From the NCBI GenBank assembly GCA_030430725.1, contig JAUIKP010000013.1, forward strand, positions 1-17,789: DNA of 17,789 bases, read 5' to 3'. Made by a program: the position numbers and the translations under genes. The notes beneath the pieces are model-generated. The model saw nothing but the letters and a program-made list of their open reading frames with translations, was not told the DNA's origin and did not search any database. Numbering within the stretch: the first letter of the stretch is position 1; each line of letters opens with the position of its first letter. Of this stretch, positions 6,892 through 14,535 are shown in pieces. The stretch is from Nitrospiria bacterium. GTDB lineage: Bacteria; Nitrospirota; Nitrospiria; Nitrospirales; UBA8639.

Positions 6892-8085
6892 ATGATATCG
6901 ATTGCCTTTTGGATGGGTATTATCACGTTGGTGACCTGCTCATTCACCATGACTCAGGCCTTTGCAGAAAAACCTGAGAGTCTGCTCCCGAAAAAGGAAC
7001 GTGCGCAGGATGTGTCGGCCCAACCGCCGAACCCCCAGCAGCCTCAATGGCACTACGGCGGATTTGTGGATCTTGGCTATTCACACGACTTCAATTTTCC
7101 CGACAATCACCTCTTTCGCAATCGCGCCACCACGCCCAGAGTCAACGAGCTCGAACTCAACATGGGCGGTGCCTACATTAGGAAGAATGCGACCGAGCAG
7201 TCCCGATGGGGTGCAGAGCTATTGGGGCAGGGCGGACAGGATTCCAAAGACTTCGGTTTCGGGACCAACCTCCCTCATGTTCCAGAGTCCGATATCTGGC
7301 GCCACTTCGGGCGCGCAAATCTCTCCTACCTGGCTCCGGTCGGCAACGGCTTGATGATTCAAGCCGGACTTTTTAACAGCCTCATCGGTTATGAATCACT
7401 ATACGCCAAAGATAATTTTAACTATACGCGCTCCTGGCTGGCCGATTATTCACCATACCTCATGTTCGGAGCGAATGCGGTCTATTCGATCAATGACCGG
7501 TGGACCGGGGCGGTCTTTGTCATCAATGAATTTTTCCACCTCCAAAACGCCAACGATCTGCCGAGTTATGGAGCCCAGACGACTTACAAACCCGACCTCT
7601 CCTGGACGATAAAAGAAACCATCTATTACGGACCTGATCAATCAAACACCTCACTGGAATTCTGGCGATTCTTTTCAGACACCATCGTTGAATGGAAAGG
7701 CAAGGAGGTCACAATTGCGGGTCAGTATCAGATGGGCACCCAAAAGAATGCCACGGTTTCTGGCAATCCACGATCAATCTTTATGGGAGCGGCGCTCCAT
7801 ACGCGCTGGCACATCACCAAACCATGGTTTGTGGCACTTCGACCGGAGCTCTATTCGGACCCGAATGGCCTCATAACCGGCTTTGACCAATTTATTTGGG
7901 CGGTCACGGCCACTGTGGAATACAAACTTCCGTACGAGTGGACCAATTCCATCTTCCGGCTCGAATACCGCCATGACAACTCTACGGGTTCCGGTGGCGG
8001 GTTCTTCAAGGGTGGGCAAAACACCCTGACCCCATCTCAGAATTTAGTGATTTTCTCTGTCATCTGGACATTCGACTCACACTGA
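6892..8085 (+). CDS. Outer-membrane beta-barrel, BBP2/OmpL-like porin
   Basis: A 397-residue exported protein. Residues 1-25 are a signal peptide ending TQAFA before EKPE. A short Pro/Gln-rich linker follows, then WHYGGFVDLGYSHDFNFPDN opens the barrel. Alternating hydrophobic/polar strands with many aromatic residues fill the rest, ending in FSVIWTFDSH. Strands such as GRANLSYLAPVG, GLMIQAGLFNSLIGYE and SIFRLEYRHDNS fit the putative beta-barrel porin-2 (OmpL-like) family. Its likely role is diffusion of small solutes across the outer membrane; specificity is unknown. The start at 6892 is chosen because the sequence before it is not a signal peptide and GGAGG lies at 6876-6880. The spacing of 11 nt is long, and a four-codon mini-ORF (6884-6895) overlaps the start. 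A long palindrome follows the gene. Confidence 0.85.
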   Translation: MISIAFWMGIITLVTCSFTMTQAFAEKPESLLPKKERAQDVSAQPPNPQQPQWHYGGFVDLGYSHDFNFPDNHLFRNRATTPRVNELELNMGGAYIRKNATEQSRWGAELLGQGGQDSKDFGFGTNLPHVPESDIWRHFGRANLSYLAPVGNGLMIQAGLFNSLIGYESLYAKDNFNYTRSWLADYSPYLMFGANAVYSINDRWTGAVFVINEFFHLQNANDLPSYGAQTTYKPDLSWTIKETIYYGPDQSNTSLEFWRFFSDTIVEWKGKEVTIAGQYQMGTQKNATVSGNPRSIFMGAALHTRWHITKPWFVALRPELYSDPNGLITGFDQFIWAVTATVEYKLPYEWTNSIFRLEYRHDNSTGSGGGFFKGGQNTLTPSQNLVIFSVIWTFDSH

Positions 8086-8144
8086 CAAAACTCCTCAGGC
8101 TCTTGAATTTGATCGATGGATAATCCAAAAGCCACAGGAAAATT

Positions 8145-8172
8145 TCATGAGGCCATGATCATGGCCTCATGA
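8145..8172. terminator. 28-bp perfect palindrome downstream of the barrel gene
   Basis: The sequence is exactly self-complementary over 28 bases, TCATGAGGCCATGA followed by its reverse complement. It lies 60 nt beyond the barrel-gene stop. In RNA it would form a strong stem with a minimal loop around GATC. The bases after it (CCTTTTGATT at 8179) are only weakly T-rich, so it may be a terminator, an mRNA 3'-end stabiliser or a symmetric protein-binding site. Confidence 0.6.
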
Positions 8173-8296
8173 TACGTTCCTTTTGATTCAACCATTACGC
8201 CCTAACATAGAATACGGACTTTTGTTTTTAGTGAGATACACTCGTCATTCACATTACAGAGACGTATATTTTCCCGCTGATCTTATTGAAAACATG

Positions 8297-8326
8297 AAGG
8301 CCTAGAAAATTCCCGGTAACGGCCTT
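8297..8326 (-). terminator. Possible terminator of the small lipoprotein gene
   Basis: AAGGCC (8297-8302) pairs with GGCCTT (8321-8326) around an 18-nt loop that overlaps the stop codon of the minus-strand lipoprotein. On that strand the stem is followed by CATGTTTTC, a weak T-run. Confidence 0.35.
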
Positions 8327-8657
8327 ACAAGTTTTTTGCCTGCTCCGCATGGACCTTCGCCATCGCTTCCGCAACTTCTGCAGCTTTAGTGTAATGGTCC
8401 TTTAAATTCTTGGCGTGTTCCACAAGGCTTGATTCATGCCCTTCTTTGGGGGTCCCCAAGAACTCATACTCTTTCTCAATATGGCGCATTTCTTCTGCCC
8501 GCGCATGAAGATCACGCGCTTCCTTTTGGTACCAGTCCGCCAATTGCGCATGGTTGTTTTGTTTCACCATTTTGCTTGGCGGGCTGAATGCGCACCCTAC
8601 CATCAAGACTATCATTGTGGTGGCAAACACCAATTTCCAACTTCCTTGCATGTTCAT
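8325..8657 (-). CDS. Small helical lipoprotein (110 aa)
   Basis: The start at 8657 has AGGAGGAGG immediately upstream and gives a lipoprotein signal: KLVFATTMIVLMVGC, with the lipidated cysteine at residue 22. A longer in-frame start at 8714 would bury this signal and is rejected. The mature part is polar and helical, with many Lys, Glu, His and Ala residues (HAQLADWYQKEARDLHARAEEM, EHAKNLKDHYTKAAEVAEAM, each read as a helical segment), suggesting a short coiled coil. It would be anchored to the inner or outer membrane facing the periplasm. I know similar unnamed lipoproteins in Nitrospira and related bacteria, with no assigned function. A partial palindrome overlaps its stop. Confidence 0.75.
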   Translation of the reverse strand: MNMQGSWKLVFATTMIVLMVGCAFSPPSKMVKQNNHAQLADWYQKEARDLHARAEEMRHIEKEYEFLGTPKEGHESSLVEHAKNLKDHYTKAAEVAEAMAKVHAEQAKNL

Positions 8658-8957
8658 AACCTCCTCCTGTGTGATGAATGATTGATGGTTATCCCTGTGT
8701 CTTCTCTCTGCCATAATTCGGTAAGTAATTGGTTGTCAAAAAGAAAGAATCACAACGGTCTATGCCTAAAGATCGGCATGCTACTGCAGGATGTCCCCAA
8801 GAAGCATTCATAATTCATCGCTGGGAAAAGATCTGCCGGAATCCGCACCAACCTTCCTGATATTAAAACCAATCGGCTGGAGAATGTGCGCTGTACAGAG
8901 ATGCGCTATCACCCGCTGCCACAAATTTCAGATCGCACAATTAATCTTTAACCAACT

Positions 8958-9426
8958 TCATAAACACATCGCCATATTAAAAATCGTTAACCATCTTTTC
9001 AACATATTTGGCATAACAAAAGGAGTGTTATTTTCTTTGGCATTTGGCCCGGCTTGGCAGTCGCCTAACCGGGTTCCTTGAAAATGTTGGATGAAATAGC
9101 TACTGGCACTACCGATTTCGCAGTGTTGAATCCCTTGCAGGATACCCGGGATTTTATAGGTAAAGGAAAGGAAGCTTGAACCTCTGAGAATACCTTGCGA
9201 CCCTTTTTTTTGTGCCAATCGGTCCCGCCGGACAGGTAACCAGGACTTGGTACGCAGAAAACTTTTTTCGTGCCGTTTCTGGCGGACGGGAGACCGTTGA
9301 ATAATCACCGACTTCAGTAAACGTGGGAGGAGCCAATGGCCGATAGGTATCACAACAGATACAGGTTAAGTCGACCAATAAGGGACCTTCGACATTCGTC
9401 AATTTTCGTTTGGAGAGGATAGGCAT
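8958..9426 (-). pseudogene. Decayed MBL-fold hydrolase with N-terminal ferredoxin-like domain
   Basis: From an ATG at 9424-9426 the minus strand reads a ferredoxin-like segment: NVEGPLLVDLTCICCDTY (residues 11-28), LAPPTF, then LVTCPAGPIGT (62-72). In the family, CxxCxxC and a later CP ligate an iron-sulphur cluster; here the third Cys is Tyr28. The frame stops at 9154, but another minus frame continues from about 9155 with IPGILQGIQHCEIGSASSYF and PFVMPNMLKRWL. These match the start of the metallo-beta-lactamase domain (…YHCG…ASSYFI…, and the segment before its metal-binding motif). The HxHxDH motif and everything after it are lost. So the gene has at least one frameshift, a ligand substitution and a deleted 3' half. 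The assignment rests on remembered family patterns (ferredoxin-MBL proteins, also known from plants). Confidence 0.65.
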
Positions 9427-9737
9427 GATTCGCTTCGGATTTCAGTATATCGGCCTTAAACACGTCTATGCCATAGTGAGAACATGTGGCTCGGGTAGAT
9501 GTCCGGTGAAAGTTGAGGGATGAGAACTGCTGATTTGCATCTACTATGGCATATCCCGCTAATCTTTCCCGGCTTTTACAGACATCCGGATTTAATTTTC
9601 GATTCAAACCCTGTTGTCTAACCTTTCAATCACAGATACCCTCATATCAGATCAACAGGAATTACCAAAACTGCCCTTGACGGGACATCGCGAATCAGAC
9701 GGTACGGTGCCCATTCACCTACACGATGGAGGGATTT
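9427..9737. other. Gap between the MBL relic and the second lipoprotein
   Basis: It should contain the promoter of the plus-strand lipoprotein gene, but I see no convincing -35/-10 pair. An 85-codon minus frame (9607-9350) overlaps the relic and looks like a shadow. GGAGGG at 9728-9733 is the ribosome binding site of the next gene. Confidence 0.4.
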
Positions 9738-10172
9738 ATGCAAAAGATCGCAGCCATGCTACTGACATCGGCCTTAATCATCGGAGTCAGCGGATGCAGC
9801 TATGTTTTCTATCCGCGTGCGGATGAATTTGCCCAACAAGCGAAAGGGGCCACCAGCGTCGAAACCGTGCTGAATCTCACCGCCATGATGGAAGAAAGTG
9901 CGGAAGCCGCGATGGGCGGAACAGGGTACGATCAGCCCATGGACGACCTGCACAATCAATTTCATGCCTTCGACAATTCATTGTGTTGTGTGGACGAGGC
10001 CAAACGTGAAACACCGGCCTATGCGCTCGCGGTGACCCATAATAAGGAATTGTGGGCTATCTTTAAACGGCTATGGACGTTCAAGGATACGCAACCCCAA
10101 CGGGATGAACATCTTGCCTTATTTAAGACAGAGGTCCAAGAACTCCGTGCGACTCTTGAGGCATTGAAATAA
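9738..10172 (+). CDS. Lipoprotein of unknown function (144 aa)
   Basis: The start at 9738 is chosen over an in-frame ATG at 9726 because GGAGGG (9728-9733) directly precedes it. Residues 1-20 form a lipoprotein signal with lipobox VSGC and lipidated Cys20. The mature domain is helical, with a region rich in Ala, Glu and Met (NLTAMMEESAEAAMG, 44-58), a CC pair (LCCVDEA) and a C-terminal helix LFKTEVQELRATLEAL. I do not recognise the family. It is convergent with the SH3/anchor gene, 87 nt away. Its size and helical character resemble the lipoprotein at 8325-8657, but no sequence identity is obvious. The two may serve the cell envelope together with the neighbouring anchor protein. Confidence 0.75.
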   Translation: MQKIAAMLLTSALIIGVSGCSYVFYPRADEFAQQAKGATSVETVLNLTAMMEESAEAAMGGTGYDQPMDDLHNQFHAFDNSLCCVDEAKRETPAYALAVTHNKELWAIFKRLWTFKDTQPQRDEHLALFKTEVQELRATLEALK

Positions 10173-10259
10173 ATATGACTCGACAGGGGTGGAGTGTGTG
10201 CGTGTGCGAGGTGCCTAAGGGGAACAGAGACTTTTGGGTACGGTTACGACTGGCTCTTC

Positions 10260-10949
10260 CTAATAGCGGGAGGAATAACTCGCGGTCTGTCGTGGCCGTG
10301 CCTTGAGAATGACTCCGATTAACAGGCCGATGAGTACCAGAGCGCCCCCATACAGTAGCCATTTGAGTTGTAAGTTTTCTTCAAGCTGCCTGGCTTTAGC
10401 GGATAACTCTTCAACTTGGCCAGCTAAAAGTGTATTCTGCTGAACCAGTTCGATGTTACGTGCATGCTCGTTGATGGAATCGCCCGATATACGTTTCAGT
10501 TCTGCGAGTTCTTTCGACAGGGATTGCACTTGCAAATTGAGTGTCCGGTTGTTGGCGTCGGTCTCTTTGTGCTCAGTTTCAATGCGCGCGCGCGCCTCCC
10601 GTTCTTTATCGATTTCAGCTTTAAGAGCTTGAAGGCGTTTCTCGGCTGCGGCCAGCTTGACACGGGCGATGGGTTCCCCGACGAGGTACTGAGATGTTAG
10701 CCAGCCTTCCATCCCATCGTTGGTCCGAACCTGGGTGAAACCGGCCTCCTCGTCTATCGCGAGAATGGTCAGTTGGGTCCCGCTTGGTAGGCCACGGTGT
10801 AGAATGCGATGGGCAGTCGTGGGCCCACTGCGTAGCGGCACCGTTACCACGTCCGAGATGTAATTCACGTCTCCGACGGCAGCCAATGGCTGTGTAGTCA
10901 ACCCCAACCAGAAGAACGATAAAAATACGAGATAGATTAAAAGTTTCAA
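10260..10949 (-). CDS. SH3 domain, coiled-coil and membrane-anchor protein (YgiM-like)
   Basis: The architecture matches the 'SH3 and anchor domain' family (TIGR04211, YgiM-like). A signal peptide ends TTQPLAA (about residue 24). Next is a bacterial SH3 domain, YISDVVTVPLRSGPTTAHRIL to GWLTSQYLVGE (about 30-92), a long coiled coil (about 97-195) and a C-terminal membrane helix WLLYGGALVLIGLLIGVIL (about 200-218) with a basic tail. The bulk would lie in the periplasm, perhaps contacting peptidoglycan. I choose the TTG at 10947-10949: it has a perfect AGGAGG 9 nt upstream and yields a textbook signal peptide (MKLLIYLVFLSFFWLG). An ATG at 10977-10979 adds ten residues but has no ribosome binding site. 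Confidence 0.8.
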   Translation of the reverse strand: MKLLIYLVFLSFFWLGLTTQPLAAVGDVNYISDVVTVPLRSGPTTAHRILHRGLPSGTQLTILAIDEEAGFTQVRTNDGMEGWLTSQYLVGEPIARVKLAAAEKRLQALKAEIDKEREARARIETEHKETDANNRTLNLQVQSLSKELAELKRISGDSINEHARNIELVQQNTLLAGQVEELSAKARQLEENLQLKWLLYGGALVLIGLLIGVILKARPRQTASYSSRY

Positions 10950-11626
10950 AGCGTTTAGCCTCCTCATGGTGTCGCGCATTTCGAGAAAGGAGTTCTTGGG
11001 GCGAAAGGTAAAGTGTCGTACTCACTGGGATAAGGAAACGTCCAGGCCCTGCAGGACAAGCCGATAAGTAGCAAAGGAACCGTAAGGTGTCAATGACACC
11101 AAAAAATCGGCTCATGAAAATGGAGGTTTAAAAAAGTTCACTCCTGCATTGCCTCACGAGTTTATCCCTTTTTCTGCCCACGAATATAGACGTCCCGAAA
11201 ATGTTCATGCCAACAACCTTAGAGAGGGTGGATGAGCTGCGCAGGATGAAAAGAAAGGCTCAAACACAGCCCGATATCCAAGTCAGGTGATCATTTGAAG
11301 ACGGCCTGTATATGAGCGACCGGAGCGGAGGTTTAAAGCAAGAGGCGGACCTTGGTTGAGCCAGGCGCGACGATCCGCCCCTTTACGGAATGCGTCAGAA
11401 CGATCCAATGTACTAACTTGAGTGGAAATGGCTTTGTGTCCTTTGGCCGAATCCACAGGCCTGTCCTGAACCAAACCGAAGGAGCCTCGGCTTCCGGGCC
11501 GGAACACGGTTCTCTCACAGCCAAAGCCAAATATACATCCATGGCCCAAAACATAAGCGTTAGGCGTAAGAAACCTTTTATGAAACAACGCCGATGGATA
11601 GGACCATTTTATTTTAAGTTTCTCTG
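10950..11626. other. Gene-poor region with stop-free stretch on both strands
   Basis: No confident gene over almost 680 nt. Between about 11283 and 11669 both strands stay open in several overlapping frames (73-128 codons), with no ribosome binding site and no domain I recognise. The strings DRSDAFRKGADRRAWLNQG (minus) and its shadows feel like a repeated or decayed sequence from this lineage, but I cannot show this. The left part includes the promoter zone of the SH3/anchor gene. Confidence 0.35.
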
Positions 11627-12223
11627 TCATTTCTTTTGAAGCACAGGGTACCCAAATGAATAAATCCATTTATCGGCATCCACCGCCTTTTTCGGTGCCA
11701 ACTCTCTAGCCGGAGTATGGCAGGGTATGCAGTCGGTTTTGTAATCCTTGGACACTGTGTGTTGAGAATCATCCGGGTTAAAGAGGGACCAACCCCAACC
11801 ATCACCCCAAAGACTGGATTGCTTAAACCTCCCCTTCGTATCCCTGACCAACACAAACCAGCCTTTAATCGTGGTCGCATGACCCACTGCCGGTCCGGTG
11901 GTCATCGGCATGGTATCGGCGTTTAGCAGTTCTTTCACCAACACCGCTCCGTCCGGAAACCGGTTTTTCTCGTTGTAATACTTAATCGTGTCCGGCTGGG
12001 TATACACGACGTGGTACTCCTGCAAACCTGGCGTACCTTCTGCCTTCGCGTGGGCCCACGTGCCAAGCGTGGGCCATTCCCGGTAATTTTCAGGAACACT
12101 GATGGCGCCGGTTTCCGGATGGACGTTTGAGGCAAAGGAATTAACATCCTGAGACTTGGCCCATCCAGCCAAACTTCCCAATCCCAGAATGAGCCCCGCC
12201 CCTATGATCACAACCTGTTTCAT
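11627..12223 (-). CDS. Cytochrome P460 family protein
   Basis: A 198-residue exported c-type cytochrome. Residues 1-23 are a signal peptide (IIGAGLILGLGSLAGWA). The P460 domain follows: VPENYREWPTLGTW (43-56), EYHVVYTQPDTIKYY (69-83), FPDGAVLVKEL (89-99) and GWGWSLFNPDD (142-152). The single haem site is CIPCH at 165-169, near the C-terminus as the family requires. Cytochromes P460 oxidise hydroxylamine and nitric oxide in ammonia oxidisers through a Lys-haem crosslink; many relatives, including cytochrome c'-beta types, lack it. Lys81 or Lys97 could play this role, but I cannot decide. AAGGAGA lies 6 nt before the ATG. It is the second gene after the YHS gene, 76 nt downstream, behind a hairpin, probably in one transcript under the divergent TetR regulator. 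Confidence 0.88.
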   Translation of the reverse strand: MKQVVIIGAGLILGLGSLAGWAKSQDVNSFASNVHPETGAISVPENYREWPTLGTWAHAKAEGTPGLQEYHVVYTQPDTIKYYNEKNRFPDGAVLVKELLNADTMPMTTGPAVGHATTIKGWFVLVRDTKGRFKQSSLWGDGWGWSLFNPDDSQHTVSKDYKTDCIPCHTPARELAPKKAVDADKWIYSFGYPVLQKK

Positions 12224-12252
12224 ATCGTTCTCCTTTACAAATATTTCCTGAG

Positions 12253-12292
12253 GGCGGAGGCCCCTCGTATAAGAACACGGTGGACCTCCGCC
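12253..12292 (-). promoter_or_regulatory. Intercistronic hairpin between YHS and cytochrome P460 genes
   Basis: GGCGGAGG (12253-12260) pairs perfectly with CCTCCGCC (12285-12292) around 24 nt, and inner bases can add more pairs. On the transcribed strand no T-run follows (CTCAGGAAATATT), so it is not a standard terminator. It more likely stabilises the upstream YHS message or attenuates the P460 gene. Confidence 0.6.
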
Positions 12293-12299
12293 TGGTTTC

Positions 12300-12761
12300 T
12301 TATAAATCCGATGGGGCCTTATCCTTGATCTCTTTCCAATTGGCCTCGGATTTTTTGAGATATCCCGGAATATCCTTGGACCATTTGTTTTGGATATCCC
12401 GATCCAAATTCAAATACAGTTTACCCTGAACGATTTTCCACGCTTCAGGGTCGGACACGAATTTTTTCCCGACCGCCACCCCATAGGCGCAATAACCCCC
12501 ATAAGCCGGAACGTACTTTGCGGGATCGTCCTCAAACGTGTTCTTATGCTCTTTGCTGGCAAAGACATAGGTTACTCCCATGTACTCGGCTACGTGATAA
12601 CCCGAGCCTTTCACTGGCTTCCCGTCGGTGAAGTAGGCCACAGGATCGTAACCGCTAATACCTGGCGTGCTGTGTGTGACATCACCGGCAAGAGCCGAGT
12701 TCGCCCCCATGAACAGAAATACCGCAAACAGGGAACTTAAGATTGTCCTCATCATTTTCAT
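12300..12761 (-). CDS. Secreted YHS-domain protein
   Basis: A 153-residue exported protein: signal peptide to ANSALA (residue 25), then one YHS domain. The domain marks are ISGYDPVAYFTDGKPVKGS (35-53), YVFASKEHKNTFEDDPAKYVPAYGGYCAYG (66-94) and the C-terminal helices DRDIQNKWSKDIPGYL (120-135). YHS domains bind or sense metals in several settings; in secreted stand-alone forms a metal- or haem-linked role is suspected, not proven. Cys91 in GGYCAYG is the typical lone cysteine. AAGGAG lies 9 nt before the chosen ATG, which gives MKMMRTIL. It is the promoter-proximal gene of the YHS-P460 pair, whose promoter region is shared with a divergent TetR gene. Confidence 0.88.
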   Translation of the reverse strand: MKMMRTILSSLFAVFLFMGANSALAGDVTHSTPGISGYDPVAYFTDGKPVKGSGYHVAEYMGVTYVFASKEHKNTFEDDPAKYVPAYGGYCAYGVAVGKKFVSDPEAWKIVQGKLYLNLDRDIQNKWSKDIPGYLKKSEANWKEIKDKAPSDL

Positions 12762-12805
12762 GATGGATCTCCTTTTTGAAGGTAGAAGGGTTGGTAAAGA
12801 TTAGT

Positions 12806-12819
12806 ATACAGATCTGTAT
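12806..12819. promoter_or_regulatory. Perfect 14-bp palindrome, candidate operator for YHS-P460
   Basis: ATACAGATCTGTAT is a perfect palindrome 45 nt before the YHS start. On the minus strand its end overlaps the hexamer TATACT (12808 to 12803), a good -10 candidate; no clear -35 is seen. A repressor bound here would block that promoter. It shares CAGAT/ATCTG half-sites with the palindrome at 12931-12945. Confidence 0.6.
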
Positions 12820-12930
12820 CCTTTATGGAGCCTAGTCAGCTGAATCCCTGTTTCGTTACACTTCTTTTCCAGTCGTTTTAACATGGCAGACACTAGTCAA
12901 GTCCTTGTTATACAAAGACAAATAATATGG

Positions 12931-12945
12931 ATATCTGTCAGATAT
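12931..12945. promoter_or_regulatory. 15-bp palindrome, candidate operator for the TetR gene
   Basis: ATATCTG-T-CAGATAT is a perfect inverted repeat with one central base, ending 44 nt before the TetR start codon. TATAAT at 12943-12948 overlaps its right arm and is a consensus -10; a -35 is not evident. The placement suits autoregulation by the TetR protein. Confidence 0.6.
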
Positions 12946-12988
12946 AATTGTGTTTCCATAAAAATTAAAAAAATTTTGGTAGACCTGA

Positions 12989-13591
12989 ATGTCTAGTAAA
13001 ATGAAGCAAAAAGGTGCGCGACCCTCAAAGCGGGAGCAACTCATCCAGACAGCTGTGAACTTATTTGGCCAATACGGGATTCATGCCACGGGGATCGATA
13101 CCATTGTGGAACACTCGGGGGTAACCAAAAAAACCTTGTATGCGCACTTCCGCTCAAAAGAGGAATTGGTGCTCACGGCCTTGCGGCACTATGACGGGCA
13201 ATTTAGAAATTCGTTTATGCGGCAAGTGGAGACCAAGGCGCGCAATCCAAAAACCCGCTTGCTGGCCATTTTCGATGTGGCCGAAACCTGGTTTTCACAA
13301 CAGAGTTTTTATGGATGCATGTTCATCAATGCCGTTGGTGAGCATTCCACCCCCGACACCTCACTTCGTTACGTCTGCAGGGATTTCAAACGGATGATGA
13401 CGGAGTTTATCCTCAAGCTATGCATTCAGATGGGAGCGCGAAATCCCCAACATTTAGCCGAAGAACTCGCGCTCTTATTGGAAGGCGCCATCGTGACCGC
13501 CCAAGTGTCTCAAAAACCTGACGCAGCCAAAATTGCGAAACGGGCAGCAGCAGTACTGATCGAAAAACAACGTTCACATGAAGCATTCTAG
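12989..13591 (+). CDS. TetR/AcrR-family transcriptional regulator
   Basis: A 200-residue TetR-family repressor. The N-terminal DNA-binding domain is clear: REQLIQTAVNLFGQYGIHATGIDTIVEHSGVTKKTLYAHFRSKEELV spans residues 15-61, with the helix-turn-helix in the second half (VTKKTLYAHF, 45-54). The C-terminal ligand/dimer domain contains FYGCMFINAVGEH, typical of TetR proteins of the YxaF/AcrR-like branch. The ligand is unknown. It is divergent from the YHS-P460 pair, sharing a 227-nt spacer with two palindromes, so it probably represses both itself and that pair. The start has no clear Shine-Dalgarno; a second ATG four codons on (13001) is possible and does not affect the domain. Confidence 0.9.
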   Translation: MSSKMKQKGARPSKREQLIQTAVNLFGQYGIHATGIDTIVEHSGVTKKTLYAHFRSKEELVLTALRHYDGQFRNSFMRQVETKARNPKTRLLAIFDVAETWFSQQSFYGCMFINAVGEHSTPDTSLRYVCRDFKRMMTEFILKLCIQMGARNPQHLAEELALLLEGAIVTAQVSQKPDAAKIAKRAAAVLIEKQRSHEAF

Positions 13592-14433
13592 GCCCAGGAT
13601 CATGCAAGTGGATTATCAAATACTCCTCAATGTTCTGACGATCTTCCCTTCGGACAAACCAATTTCTGACATGTTTGACCTTTAGCTTGGTCATTGGATA
13701 TCCATGGCTCGCTACTCATGGGAATTTTGTAAAACCTGTCATGTCTAATAGTGGGTGCCGATTGCACCATTAATGCCTTCCGCTTTATCCGATTTTAGCC
13801 TGTGAACAACTCCATACATTTCACACAACCGACTTGATTCGTGTTGATGTGGAAGATTCCCTTGGGGCACCCGTATGTTTTGGAAAAAGGAATGTACAAT
13901 TGACGAGCCCAGACCACCATCATGAGCAATCGCCATTGAGGTCTTCGAGGATACCAGGAAGGGCTTAGATGTTCTTCTCCCCCTCTTGAATAATTTTCGG
14001 TTGGCGTTCGTATGTGGCGAAAGAATTTAAGCGGAAGCCATCTTGGTTTTATAGGCTTTTCCGGATGTTTACCTACAACCAAAACACAGGGATTGTCCTC
14101 TTGTGGTTCAGCGAAAGACCAAACATACATAATGAGCGACCCCTGGTGCTTGCATTTTTGGCCCCAATCCACAGTCTAGGCACGCCGGTACGGGGAAAGT
14201 TCCCAGTTAGCCTTGAGCGGAGATAATAAATAAGAGGTTTCATAGCTGTCCCATAACTAGTGTCACGAAAAACAAATTGGTAAATTTGGGGGTGATTTTG
14301 TTAGGGTCTCTCCACACAGAAAACTCAGGAGAGGCTCACAAGATGGTGGATCCATTTCCTGAGCGTGCTCTGCACCATCTACCATTATTATTCATGTGTT
14401 TCTCGAACTGAATAGTCATTTCTTTCTTAGAAT
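13592..14433. other. Gene-poor region after the TetR gene
   Basis: No confident gene. Overlapping frames on both strands (minus 14172-13795, minus 13936-13745, plus 14014-14226) lack ribosome binding sites and recognisable domains; some may be relics. AGATGGTG (14341-14348) and CACCATCT (14373-14380) form an 8-bp stem around 24 nt. A 22-codon plus frame beginning MVDPFPERAL starts in the left arm of this stem behind AGGAGAGG, but is too short to call. Confidence 0.35.
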
Positions 14434-14535
14434 TCATTCCATTATTTCGAGAAATTTACCAGGATCGGACCAATTAATCGGAGCGTTAGATTTAAAAAAC
14501 CAGACCCAGATTGCCGTCCACATCCCTACCAACAT
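14434..14535 (-). CDS. Possible small single-helix membrane protein (33 aa)
   Basis: The minus strand encodes MLVGMWTAIWVWFFKSNAPI and continues NWSDPGKFLEIME to a TGA. The first 14 residues would make a short membrane helix; the rest is a polar tail. AAGGGG lies 9 nt before the ATG, and an in-frame TAG lies shortly upstream. The clean helix-plus-tail pattern and the ribosome binding site suggest a real small protein, but I know no family and length alone makes chance possible. Downstream and upstream sequence is empty. Confidence 0.35.
   Translation of the reverse strand: MLVGMWTAIWVWFFKSNAPINWSDPGKFLEIME

Noticed and set aside
10621..11115. 164-codon minus-strand frame
   Set aside because: It overlaps the SH3/anchor gene in another frame and has no recognisable features.
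13795..14172. 125-codon minus-strand frame
   Set aside because: No ribosome binding site, overlapped by other frames on both strands, and no family resemblance.
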